Below, piece by piece: positions 9,977 through 18,875 of a DNA stretch of 64,000 nt. Every line of letters starts with the position of its first letter. Within the stretch, counting starts at the first letter, position 1. The notes below the pieces were generated by a model that was not told the DNA's origin, did not search any database, and saw only the letters and a program-made list of their open reading frames with translations. The translations under genes and the position numbers were made by a program. Where the stretch lies: positions 66,645,594-66,709,593 of the forward strand of contig CM077024.1 in the NCBI GenBank assembly GCA_039090855.1, written 5' to 3'. Source of the DNA: Macrothele yani. Its lineage: Eukaryota; Arthropoda; Arachnida; Araneae; Macrothelidae.

Positions 9977-11176
9977 AAATAATCACATTAGCATGTTTTT
10001 CTTAAATATCACGTGATCCACTTACTCAACAGTAAATATAGCCAGCTTCTCGGTTTTCGTAGAGTTCTGGATTCAAATCCTGAACAACACATTTTGGATT
10101 AAACCGGTCAGTACTACTAAGTCTTCGCTCTTCACGGAAAGAGCTGTTGTGGTGCTTACGTGTCTGCGGGTTTACTGGAGAAAAAATCCTTTGAATTCAT
10201 TTTACCATACCCTAAACGAAAGCAAAGACCATTAATAAAATGTCAGTGCAGCTGTCAAGATTAAAAAAAGAAAAGCATCAAATGCAAAATATCTGCATTC
10301 TTCTGCTTGTGTTTCCGTAGGGTTGCATGTCTGAATGGTATCAGTTAATGCAACGAGATAACATAAAGTAGCCGGTCTTGTCACTTTCGCAATGAACGTA
10401 CGCTCCCCCATGGAATCGGTTTGTGAAAGGTATGTATGTATGTGTGTGTGTGTGTGTGTGACGGAGTGAAGTCATCTCGTATGGATATAATCAAAGGTTG
10501 GGCCATACCGTCGCGGCCGTGGTCGTATGCCGTATGAATAAACATTGCAGCTAGCAGAGGAGGCTAGGCCCCCTGCGGTCACGGACATGGGCCAAGGCGG
10601 GCGTCCTGCACCTGCGCACCCGCGGGACCACTCTCGACAGAGGAAATAATAAAAACCCACCTCGCCCACACGCGGACGATACCTGCCTGATTCAGCTGAA
10701 GACCTGTTGTTATTCAGCTGCTTAAAGTCACTGGAGCTGCTTGAAAGCGATGATGATGATGCTGACCGTACGCGACTTCTCTCGAGTTAAACGCTTTTTG
10801 ATACGCTCTGCCTTCCGCGCTGAACGGGGTAAACTGCGCCTGATGATACCTTCGCATTTCAGAATTCTTTATATGATGTTGTGAAAGGAAGGATTTTACT
10901 GTTCCATCTTGCGAAAATGGGAAAAGTAATGGTTATGAAGCGCTGACCTTTTTTTTTTCACTTCTTTTCGTGGAAATGCCACAGCTTAGAAAATTCTAAA
11001 TAAATTGCCGTGAGAAGCATTGTCGTATTGACAGCGCACAGATCTTGTAGCCTACATGTTGTGAATTTTCATCAGCTGAATACACAGAATAGGAAAAGAA
11101 ATAAAAATAAAACTTTTTAGAAATTCCCTTTTCGAAATCATTGTCCTCCTAAGGCAAACAAAAATTAAGATATCCG
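9977..11176. other. Unannotated sequence with a GC-rich island
   Basis: No family was recognised. A (GT)n tract lies at 10438-10460. Positions about 10480-10800 are clearly GC-richer than the surroundings (words tcgcggccgtggtcg and cccacctcgcccacacgcgg), and might be a promoter island or an unrecognised repeat. The 65-residue minus frame inside it has no motif. Confidence 0.3.
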
Positions 11177-11358
11177 TTTTTTTTTCTGGTTCTGGTTTCG
11201 GAGTTCAGCAACCACCAAGAGCAACTAAGGGCTGTAAGCACTCACCCGTCCCTAATTAGAGATCACTGTTTCCAGGGAGGGGACAGAGCCAGCGCCATCG
11301 GAACTTGGACCAGGGACCATTTATGGCGAATGAATAATCACTGGCCAGCGCCTCACAA
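11177..11358 (-). mobile_element. tRNA-derived SINE, family 1, reverse copy
   Basis: Starts with a T-run (the poly-A tail on the minus strand), then gcaaccaccaagagcaac, cccgtccctaattag and ttccagggaggg, followed by gagccagcgcc and a decayed tRNA head. Clear family match with many substitutions. Confidence 0.8.
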
Positions 11359-11460
11359 ATAAGAAAAAAAATAAATAGCAAGAATTCACAGGAGCAAAAG
11401 TTTTTGACGATTACTAAATACTTCCCGAATGTGGATAATTCAGTTCATACCCCAGTTATA

Positions 11461-11635
11461 CATCAAACAGAAGTCATCGCTCTTTCCACGTTTTTAAGTG
11501 AGTCACGGAAAAATTCTCATCGGCCGCCACCGGGAATCGAACCCAAGTCTTCCAGGTACTCGCCGGACATGCTACCACTGCACCACAGCGGCCTCGAATT
11601 CTCCAGACTCACATACGACTAACTGCCAAACCACA
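11461..11635 (-). mobile_element. tRNA-derived SINE, family 2, minus copy (left arm of inverted pair)
   Basis: On the minus strand: a lead with ggttTGGCAGTTAGTCG, a tRNA-like block with the B-box ggttcgattcccggtggc, then acgtggaaagagcgatgac. It is almost the exact reverse complement of 11740-11912. Confidence 0.85.
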
Positions 11636-11739
11636 TGGCAGGTCATTATTCATTCGCCTCCTAATTATTTGTTCAGTTGTTGCTTTCCATTTTTGGTGAA
11701 TCCCCAGTATTGTGCGGGGCTCCAGGAAGCAACCTGCAT

Positions 11740-11912
11740 TGTGGTTTGGCAGTTAGTCGTATGTGAGTCTGGAGAATTTGAGGGTGCAGTGGTAGCATGT
11801 CTGGCGCGTAACTGGAACACCCTGGGTTCGATTTCCGGTGGCGGACGACGAGAATTTTTCCGTGACTTACTTAAAAACGTGGAAAGAGCGATGACTTCTG
11901 TTTGATGTTCCT
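11740..11912 (+). mobile_element. tRNA-derived SINE, family 2, plus copy (right arm of inverted pair)
   Basis: It carries gtgcagtggtagcatg (A-box-like), gggttcgatttccggtgg (B-box) and the 3' body acgtggaaagagcgatgac. It pairs with 11461-11635 across a spacer of about 104 bp. The same body recurs at 62143-62273. Confidence 0.85.
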
Positions 11913-12430
11913 AATCCACGTCAATTGTGTGTATTAATTATTCATTCGCCTCAGTTCTACATTTAAAAATTTTGTGATATGTTGTAGCAAAAACTGCTGT
12001 TACAACAGCTGCGCCACCCTTTGGGACAAAAGTACGCCATTGTGTGCTGCATGAAATACACAACAACATGGTACAATCAAGCATCATGTTATAGTTTCAA
12101 ACCTGACTGATGCGCAATTTCGTGATGACATGGTGCTCAATTACGTTCGGTGTCTCTCTTCGTAAACGAAAAAAGTTTCGCCTCCTCGCTGCAATTCTTT
12201 TACGAATTCAACTGAAACAGTAATATTTGCTTACGGTTTGACGAAAACATGATAACAAACATCCCTAAAATCTAAAAAATGCTGTGCAAGGTGGAAGATA
12301 CCGAATGGCAAAACAAAATTGGCACCTCAAAATGGCTTATGATTCTTTAAGCTCAGAAAAAACGCCTACAGAAGATGCCTAAGCAATGCAGCCACTAGGA
12401 TAATTACCATCTTCGGCGAAAACGAACTTC
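11913..12430. other. Unannotated AT-rich sequence
   Basis: I see no gene or repeat family here. Confidence 0.3.
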
Positions 12431-12572
12431 CACAGCTCAAAAAGAATCCAACTGCACAGCTCAGAAAGAATCCAACTGCACAGCTCAAAAAGAATCCAAC
12501 TGCACAGCTCAGAAAGAATCCAACTGCACAGCTCAAAAAGAATCCAACTGCACAGCTCAAAAGAATCCGACG
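12431..12572. repeat. 24-bp minisatellite, about six copies
   Basis: Units start near 12431, 12455, 12479, 12503, 12527 and 12551. The core is cagctcaaaaagaatccaac, with alternating A/G variants. Because 24 is divisible by three, the minus strand reads as an 8-residue repeat (SCAVGFFL), which explains the frame there. No evidence that it is coding. Confidence 0.92.
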
Positions 12573-13197
12573 ATGCGGCATCGCGTGTAAAGCAAGCATA
12601 CAGTAGGCACACGTATGCACAGTATGCATGTATAGGTACATTATAAGTATGTATGTACATTATAAGCAAGCACCATTTACGGACAAAATAACGGATCTTA
12701 CAGAATAGCGATTGACAACCGTCGTCGGTAAAGATGGCGACGAAAACGGAATGGAGGCAGCGGTGCTTACAATAGAACTAATGATATACAAACGCAGAGG
12801 CGGAAACTACGTAGACGATGCTGTAGAGACAGCTCCTTACTACCGGAACGTAATAGCGGTTCACGGAAGCGAAGTACAAAGGAAGCACTGGAAAAATGCA
12901 GGAAACATTTTTCCAATGCTTACGCAAAAAAAAAAAAAAAAAAAAAAAAGCATTGGAAATGTCCCTAGATGGTGAACGCGTTCCAAGGTTTTGTAGATGG
13001 AATCCTTGTAAAGCTTACTTACAACAATGTTCCAAACCACAGACTCAGAAGTCACATACCTCCTGGTACAAAGAACTGAAAACCATATTAACTCTTCACA
13101 CAATCGGGCAGATGCACTTCATGTCATGTAATACCACTATGCCTCTTCTTCGCGTTAATGCATCCGAGCATTTGGAACATACAGATAGATTTTAGCC
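12573..13197. other. Unannotated sequence with poly-A flanked by inverted words
   Basis: No gene found. A 25-nt A run at about 12926-12949 is bracketed by catttttccaatgct on the left and agcattggaaatg on the right, a small hairpin with the A run in the loop. Frames that run through it are artefacts of the homopolymer. Confidence 0.4.
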
Positions 13198-13201
13198 AAG
13201 C

Positions 13202-13363
13202 TATAACGAAGTAAATTTCTCCGTCATTTCTGTCCACGCCAGGATTCGAACCCGGATCCCCTCATTCCGGAATAAGTCACTCTACCAATTGAGCTACGCG
13301 GACGTTTGTTCTGACTACTATCTGCCTTTATGTCGTGTGCGTCCTGCTGGCAGGTACGTCACA
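13202..13363 (-). repeat. Downstream LTR of the young TRIM
   Basis: Matches the upstream LTR at 160 of 162 positions; the differences are at 13311 and 13319. It carries the second tRNA-like block at 13232-13303. Confidence 0.93.
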
Positions 13364-13475
13364 TCTCCCCCCCCGAAAGAGCGCCGGGGGCATGGCCCAC
13401 GGGTCAGCCGTGACCATGAATCGTTGCAGGCAGCCATCCATTGTAGAACGTGCACTTGAGAACTCCCAGTCAATT

Positions 13476-13507
13476 TTTTATTTTATTTATTTATTTATTT
13501 ATTTATT
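13476..13507. repeat. (TTTA)n microsatellite in TRIM interior
   Basis: Seven or so copies of TTTA. It may derive from the A-rich stretch at the same position of the older TRIM. Confidence 0.9.
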
Positions 13508-13552
13508 TTCGAAGCGCTGAAGAAGGGATTCTCTGATTTTTTCTATCTCGCG

Positions 13553-13572
13553 GTGTGGAAATAACATCACAC
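13553..13572 (-). other. Short conserved hairpin in TRIM interior
   Basis: GTGTGATGTTATTTCCACAC on the minus strand, arms GTGTG/CACAC. It is found at the same relative place as 5063-5082 in the older TRIM and followed in both by a CCTTCTTC...GCTTC stretch. Confidence 0.6.
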
Positions 13573-13651
13573 CATTGCGAGATTTTGAACGGTCGGGTCA
13601 TCCGGATAGTTCGGGCGCCATTATAACGAAGTAAATTTCTCCGTCATTTCT

Positions 13652-13723
13652 GTCCACGCCAGGATTCGAACCCGGATCCCCTCATTCCGGAATAAGTCAC
13701 TCTACCAATTGAGCTACGCGGAC
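13652..13723 (-). ncRNA. tRNA-like block inside TRIM LTR (upstream copy)
   Basis: A 72-nt block. The acceptor arms GTCCGCG and CGTGGAC pair fully with one G-T wobble. It has an A-box word TAGCTCAATTGG, an anticodon-region stem CTTAT/ATGAG around TCCGGAA, and the exact B-box GGTTCGAATCC. The loop lacks the expected U33 in this pairing, so it is probably a tRNA-derived promoter and not a working tRNA. An identical block lies in the other LTR (13232-13303). Confidence 0.8.
13662..13672 (-). promoter_or_regulatory. Pol III B-box in TRIM LTR
   Basis: Exact GGTTCGAATCC on the minus strand. The matching A-box word lies at 13705-13716. The A-to-B spacing is normal for a tRNA-type internal promoter. 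No T-run terminator lies within the LTR downstream of it. Confidence 0.75.
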
Positions 13724-13865
13724 GTTTGTTTTGACTACCATCTGCCTTTATGTCGTGTGCGTCCTGCTGGCAGGTACGTCACAAAGCGATGATGAAGACA
13801 TTTTATTGTTGGATAATTTAGCCGTCCCTTAAGAAGGGCTTTCAGAGATTTAGGTTTGTGGTTAG

Positions 13866-14016
13866 TTGTCGAAGATGGGCCCAGGTTAACTTCTAGAGGA
13901 GATGCGTATTTCGCTGTGTCTCTCTCTATACCCTGGAACCAGTGGCTTTAACTAAGAGATCGGCAACCGCTTACAGCCCTAAGAGTTGCTCACTGTGATA
14001 TCTGTACCTTAAAACG
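13866..14016 (+). mobile_element. tRNA-derived SINE, family 1, 5'-truncated and diverged
   Basis: It keeps cgaagatgggcccaggtt (a decayed B-box region), ctctataccctggaaccagtgg, caaccgcttacagccc and gagttgctcactgtg, then a short A-rich end. The tRNA head is lost. Confidence 0.75.
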
Positions 14017-14379
14017 AAGCAAAAAGGTAACAATAACAATGTAATAACAATAATTAAATTTTAAATTATCTAGTAATGCAGCGAGACTGGTTGCTAGTTT
14101 TAACTTTTCATCGGCAGCTGCCTTTATCAGTAATGATTTCACACCTGCGAAACATGCTGGCGTGTCAAACGGGCATGAGATTTTCCCGGGGATTCGCGGA
14201 GTTCCTCTCTCTCTCTCTTCATCTTCTTTTTTTTTTTTTCACTATTTAGGTCATTCTTGAAATCGATGCAAAACTGAAGAAATATTTTTTGAAGATTGCT
14301 CGTGGTGGTGGTGGTGAAGGTGGTGGTGGTAGTGGTGGTGTGTGCGGGCTGAGGAGGTTCATTTTACGTCTTTCAAAAA
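14017..14379. other. Unannotated, with simple repeats
   Basis: Only low-complexity tracts: (CT)n near 14206-14220, a T run near 14227, and a GGT/GGA-rich tract at about 14303-14342. Reading frames through these are repetitive and not gene-like. Confidence 0.35.
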
Positions 14380-15095
14380 TTCTGAAAACAGAAGTTAGGT
14401 GGAATAAAGAGTTCTCTCGTAATTGCAATTTCTTTTCTTACGATGTTTCTTCCATCCAGTATTGTTCTTAAATATAGTTTTATTATATAAATATTTGCAT
14501 TTCAGTTTGAAACTGTAGGTAACAATTTGCGAAAACAGAAGGTTAGACGGAACATGCCTCACCGAAATTCGAACCCGGTCGGATCTCGGCCGAATGGTCA
14601 GAAGTCAGTGCTTACTTAAACCATTGCGTCATGGCGGACAGTGAGATTTACCCTTGAATTCTTAGAATCTGCCTTTTTCATCATCATTTGTGTTATTCTC
14701 GGGAGCAATGCCAAAATTGAAGTGAACTTTTATGGGAAGTGGTGTGTTGTGCGAGTGGAGGGGTACTTTTCCACTTTGGGACGGAATTTCGTATTTCAAA
14801 AAATTGGAAGTTAGACGGAGCGAAGATTTTCCCCGTAATCATAATGTCTTTTTTTCTCATGATGTTTTATTTATTCAATATTGTTGTTAAATATAATTAT
14901 ATTGCATAAACGCAAATAATAAACATTTTCAAGCTGAAGTTCAAGGTGAAACATAAATGTTTCAGCTTGAAAATGGGGAAGAAATTTCCAAAAACGGAAG
15001 TCGGGTGGCGCGAAAATTTCTTCCGTAATCGTAATTTTTTGTTTTCCGCGATGCTTCCACTATCCTGCGTTGTTGTTAAGAGCTGCGCTTTTCTT
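14380..15095 (+). repeat. About 155-bp repeat family, direct array
   Basis: At least three diverged units. Each has gaaaacagaagttaggtgga-like, then cgtaat..aatttctttt, gatgtttcttcc, attgttcttaaatataattt, attatataaatatttg and a cagcttgaa word. A SINE copy (14553-14638) interrupts the array. The family reappears in reverse orientation at 27306-27545 and 28099-28425. No coding capacity. It may be a satellite or part of a larger unrecognised transposon. Confidence 0.7.
14553..14638 (-). mobile_element. tRNA-derived SINE, family 1, head only
   Basis: On the minus strand it gives a tRNA head with atgacgcaatggtttaag, then a B-box ggttcgaatttcgg and gaggcatg. The body is missing. It lies between units of the 155-bp repeat. 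Confidence 0.75.
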
Positions 15096-16774
15096 AAAGA
15101 CCTTTTCTTGCAAAATTCAGATCTGTGCTTAGATTTTTTCTATCGGGGATAGTTTTCGAGTTATCGATGTTTTATTTGTCTGTAATTTCTCGTTTTATTC
15201 CTAGAAGTATAATGAATAGCAGGAAGAAAAGTGAGTATTTTTAGTTATTTTAAAATTAAATTAATTATATATTGATACAGAATATTTTACAGAATCGTAC
15301 GCAGAAAGAAGTTGAATACAGAAAAATTAAATAACAACAAAAAAAAAACGTAAAAAAAGATATAAATATTTTTTTTTCTTTTATGAATGTATGTGCTGTC
15401 TTTGATATTCTAACATAATCAGCTAACATTATATCATATCGTATTTCAATTCTCAAAATATCTTAGTGAAACCTCTCATCGTGTTCATCGGAGACGTCCC
15501 TGCAGCTTTATGGAAAGTAGTCCAGATGCGAACATAGGAAGTGCACTTTCAAAGATATGTTACATCCTAAATACGGATACGCCTTTAGCATCTGGTTTAC
15601 TAGTTCTTTATAATCTTTAGACATGTGTTTGCCAAGAAAATTGTCTGTGACTTTCTTGAAACATGTCCAAGCAAGTTTCTCTTTCTCTGTTAGAGATTCC
15701 TCGAAATTCTCATCTATCTTCAACTGTCTTATTTGAGGGGAAATAAACACGACCTCCTTTATCCTTGCTTCTGGAAGCCGAGGAAATTTTGTTTTTAGGT
15801 AGGCAAGTCCTCTACAATTTGTATCCATTGCCTTGACAAATTGCTTTGTAAGTCCCAGTTTTATATGAAGGAGAAGAAGGATCACGTCTTCGTAAGCTAT
15901 GAGGCTCTGCTTCTATGAATTTCTTCTCCTACTTTCCATTTATATCATTTGTTTTTACCTGTTGATCAAGTTTTCTTCATGTAATGGAAAGCTCCGTCAC
16001 GACTGTCCCATTCACAAATTAAACAAGGAAATTTTGTGTTTCCTTGTTGTATCCCCAATATCATGGCAATGATTTTTGAATCGCCACATATTTTCCAACT
16101 GAATTCGGTACATTTAATGGATTTGAGCATTATGTCTAGAATCTCATGTGATTCTTTTGCCATACTAGCATAAGCAACTGGAACAGAATGCAATAAATAA
16201 CCATTATATAGCAAGACCGCTTTGTAGCTAGTTTTGGATGCATCTCTAAAGATCGTCCAATTTTGTGAGCCACGAATAAAAGTCTAAATCTTTCATCAAA
16301 CCGGAAACATCATTACAGAAAGTCAATCGGCCATCATGCGAGAAGAATGTAACGAAATTCCGTTCTCTATTTTTATAAACAGTTATACTTGTATTAGGTT
16401 GGAGAAGATTCTATTTTTGCAACCTAGAGCCCAGCAGTTCAGCATTTTGTTTACTTATCTCGAGATCGCGAACCAAATCGTTCGTATCTGCCTGCATTAA
16501 AAAATGAGGAGTTAAATCCACGGTAGCCTCGTACGAAGGATCACTTCTTTCTGGAAGTGATTCACATACCTCACTCTCTTCATCAGTACTTTCTTTATCT
16601 TGTGTTTCCGGACTTGGAGTTGGTGGAACTGCAAGAGTTTCAGTATGCTACTGGTCGTATTGCAGAAGATAAGTTGAGTTAATCGATACGTCTCACCGAT
16701 TTTCTGCTGGTAAAGCGCTTGATATTAGCTAACCGAAGTAACAACCTGTGGAATGGCCTTTGGGTTCTCTCCAT

Positions 16775-17032
16775 TAGAGGTCTGCACGGGCTGGGCTGGG
16801 CCAAGCCGACCGATTCTTTTTATCGCAATGGTCGTGTTCCCCGATTTCCTGGTGTGGTTTTTTTTCGCTGGATTTACTTACTTCCATGATATAGCTCAGG
16901 GCGCGTAATAAGAAAAGCAAGGAGAGGCGCTAACCGTGTTTTTACCAATCTGTAGTTATTAAGATGATAAAACCATTTTGGGGCTTGTTTACAACAAAAG
17001 ATTCGACTCCGAGCGAGTGTGTGTGTGTGTGC

Positions 17033-17067
<35 letters not shown>

Positions 17068-17497
17068 TGTGTGAGTGTTTGTTTGTTTGTATGAAAGAGT
17101 GGGACGACATCGATTTTTTTTCCTATCCCTAATGTGTATAGGGATTGACTTTTGAAGTGTTACAGCTTACTAGTTCAAACAAAAGGGAGATTCTGAACGC
17201 ACTTTATCTTCCGTTTCCTTTCTTTTTAAAGGTTATATTTTTCGATAATTGTCAAAGTTTAGTTAATGTTTTTAGGCTTACATTCAGCTAAAAATTTTCA
17301 ATAATATCTCATTTCATTATTTAATTTTCACATTTTAACAAAATACAATACAAAGACAAAATAATACCAAAATTCACATCACGGGCCGGGCCTAAACAAG
17401 AGCCGTAATTGACGGGCCTGGGCCTAGTGTCTGATATTTGAAACGGGCCGGGCTGGGTTGAACCAGACTCACCAAATTAGGCTAGTGCAGACCTCTA
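16775..17497. mobile_element. hAT-like non-autonomous element (MITE)
   Basis: The terminal inverted repeats are TAGAGGTCTGCAC and GTGCAGACCTCTA, perfect over 13 bp. Flanks ctctccat (16767-16774) and ctttccat (17498-17505) form an 8-bp target duplication with one mismatch, as expected for hAT transposases. Removing the insert plus one flank restores the host reading frame across MVWKENP, confirming the borders. At 723 bp with no transposase frame, it would need a hAT enzyme from elsewhere. The interior holds a (GT)n(GA)n microsatellite and GC-rich ends (gggctgggctgggccaag). Confidence 0.88.
17016..17077. repeat. (GT)n(GA)n microsatellite
   Basis: Compound dinucleotide repeat inside the hAT-like MITE. 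It explains the Ser/His/Thr-rich reverse frame here. Confidence 0.95.
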
Positions 17498-17948
17498 CTT
17501 TCCATACCATGAGTACAGCAAATAACATGGAGCTACCTTTATCCTTCCTCCAGCTTATTAATTTCACATAGCAAGTTACACAACAGATGTGAGGTGCCCA
17601 CTGCTTATCCTGATCTCCTATTTCACACCCAAAGTAATGTTTGTAGGCTCTCTTTATAAAGGTGACATTTTTTTCTTGTGTCTTGCAAAGGTGAACTCTC
17701 CACAAATATAACAGAAGTTGTTTGCTTTATTTCGACATTTACAGCAGGACATTTTCTAGAATAGAAATGAAAGAAATATTTGAATAGAAGTAGAAAACAT
17801 TCCATGTTAACTACAAAACAATCTACAGCCTTTCCAGAGTGGGCCTTTCCAAGTTTGACCTCTTTTCTACTCTCACCAATTAGCTAGCCGAATTACCAAA
17901 ATAAAATTAGGAAACTTGATGGTAGTCAGACCTAAGATATGTATGACT

Positions 17949-18030
17949 CTAACCTATAAGTTTTTGAATATGCATAGATATCTAACCTATAAGTTTTCGA
18001 ATATGCATAGATTATCTATGCATATTTCAA
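17949..18030. repeat. Short direct repeat with palindromic end
   Basis: Two copies of a unit of about 38 bp (taacctataagtttttgaat and taacctataagttttcgaat starts), followed by an inverted word so that tatgcatagattatctatgcata forms a small palindrome. Confidence 0.7.
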
Positions 18031-18875
18031 TACATTACTTACCTCGTTCTCAATTAATTTTGGACAAACTGATCAGATTTGAAATATTTCTGAAGAACAC
18101 AAAGATCGTGTCTCTTATACGTTTCTTAAATAAACTTTACAGAAGCATACTAGTTAGTTATCTAAACAATGACTAAAATAACATTGTAGCCAACATGTGA
18201 TTATAAACTACTGTAAACAGGTCTGTGTTGCCAACTTTTTTAATTGCCCAAGTAATGTACATGAAATTGATATGTTATACAGTATCTCCATAACTCTAAA
18301 ACTAGCCCTGAGAGACCAATTTTAATACCACATTTGAATTTCCCACACTAAAATACTTTAGGAACACATCAGTTAACAAAAGAAACTTTTCTCTTGTAGA
18401 ACAGTGAAATTTGTAAGAACTGACACATGGTGTTCAAAAGTTTTTATGTTTTCAAAGTTACACCATTTATCTAGAATAAAATAATGAAAGCTTTCATATT
18501 ATGCATTCATGGTACTCAAGCTGAAAGTTCTTTAAGCATGATGGAAGAAATTACAGCCATCTGAGGGCAGAACGAAAAGCGACAATAAAGAAATGGGAAG
18601 GGAAAGATATCGGCAGAAAGGAAAATTAAGCAATGAATGCTGTGAAGTTGCATTGTCAACGAAAGGCAAATATGGCAGTGGAACTTGTTCAAAAAACATT
18701 AAAGCTTGCTCTCATGAGAAAACTTCAGCTGACGTTCTAGCAGGTACAACAACAAAACAAAAAAGAAAAAAAAACTGTGGTTAAAGCTATGTCTTTTAAA
18801 ACCATTTCATTTTTCTTTGAAATCCGTAATTTTATATTGTGAATACAGTGATTTGCCGCACTTTAATACCAAAGT
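18031..18875. other. Unannotated AT-rich sequence
   Basis: No gene family recognised. This might include the 5' border of the CEWDSR-family element, but no inverted end was found to prove it. Confidence 0.3.

Larger units (their letters stand above)
13202..13783 (-). mobile_element. Young TRIM (miniature LTR retroelement) with tRNA-like LTRs
   Basis: This 582-bp element lies on the minus strand. Two 162-bp LTRs (13622-13783 upstream, 13202-13363 downstream) differ at only two positions. Both begin TGTGACGT and end CGTTATA. One base after the upstream LTR is TGGCGCCCGAAC, a tRNA-Lys-type primer-binding site. Directly before the downstream LTR is the purine tract CGGGGGGGGAGA. The target duplication AAGC occurs at 13198-13201 and 13784-13787, as for Gypsy-type integrases (4-5 bp). 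The 258-bp interior (13364-13621) has no coding sequence, only a (TTTA)n tract and a small hairpin. Reverse transcriptase and integrase must come from elsewhere. LTR identity of about 99 percent implies recent insertion. Confidence 0.93.
13622..13783 (-). repeat. Upstream LTR of the young TRIM
   Basis: 162 bp, TGTGACGT...CGTTATA on the minus strand. It holds a complete tRNA-like block at 13652-13723, so transcription could start by Pol III inside the LTR instead of a Pol II promoter. It matches 13202-13363 except at 13731 and 13739. Confidence 0.93.
15340..17805 (-). pseudogene. Decayed arthropod transposon-type gene (CEWDSR family), split by a MITE
   Basis: Minus-strand pieces line up in one order. 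17805-17498 has HYFGCEIGDQDKQWAPHICC and FAVLMVW, a Cys/His zinc-binding-looking N-terminus. About 16640-16220 has NDLVRDLEISKQNAELLGSR and FFSHDGRLTFCNDVSGLM. 16214-15966 has CGDSKIIAMILGIQQG then PCLICEWDSRDG. 15885-15508 has HIKLGLTKQFVKAMD and HFLCSHLDYFP. 15456-15340 has MLADYVRISKTAHTF. I know this order from multi-copy uncharacterised arthropod proteins that look transposon-borne, but I cannot name the superfamily or its catalytic residues. Frameshifts, stops (for example FP* after LDY) and the insertion at 16775-17497 make it non-functional. No matching inverted ends were found, so the element borders are unknown. Confidence 0.75.

Noticed and set aside
12366..12669. Repetitive small proteins of 8-residue units on the minus strand
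   Set aside because: Produced by the 24-bp minisatellite; two frames both stay open because the unit length is divisible by three.
13232..13303. Functional tRNA gene
   Set aside because: The sequence lies inside an LTR and exists in an identical second copy in the other LTR. The anticodon loop lacks the usual U33 in the best pairing. Better explained as a tRNA-derived promoter.
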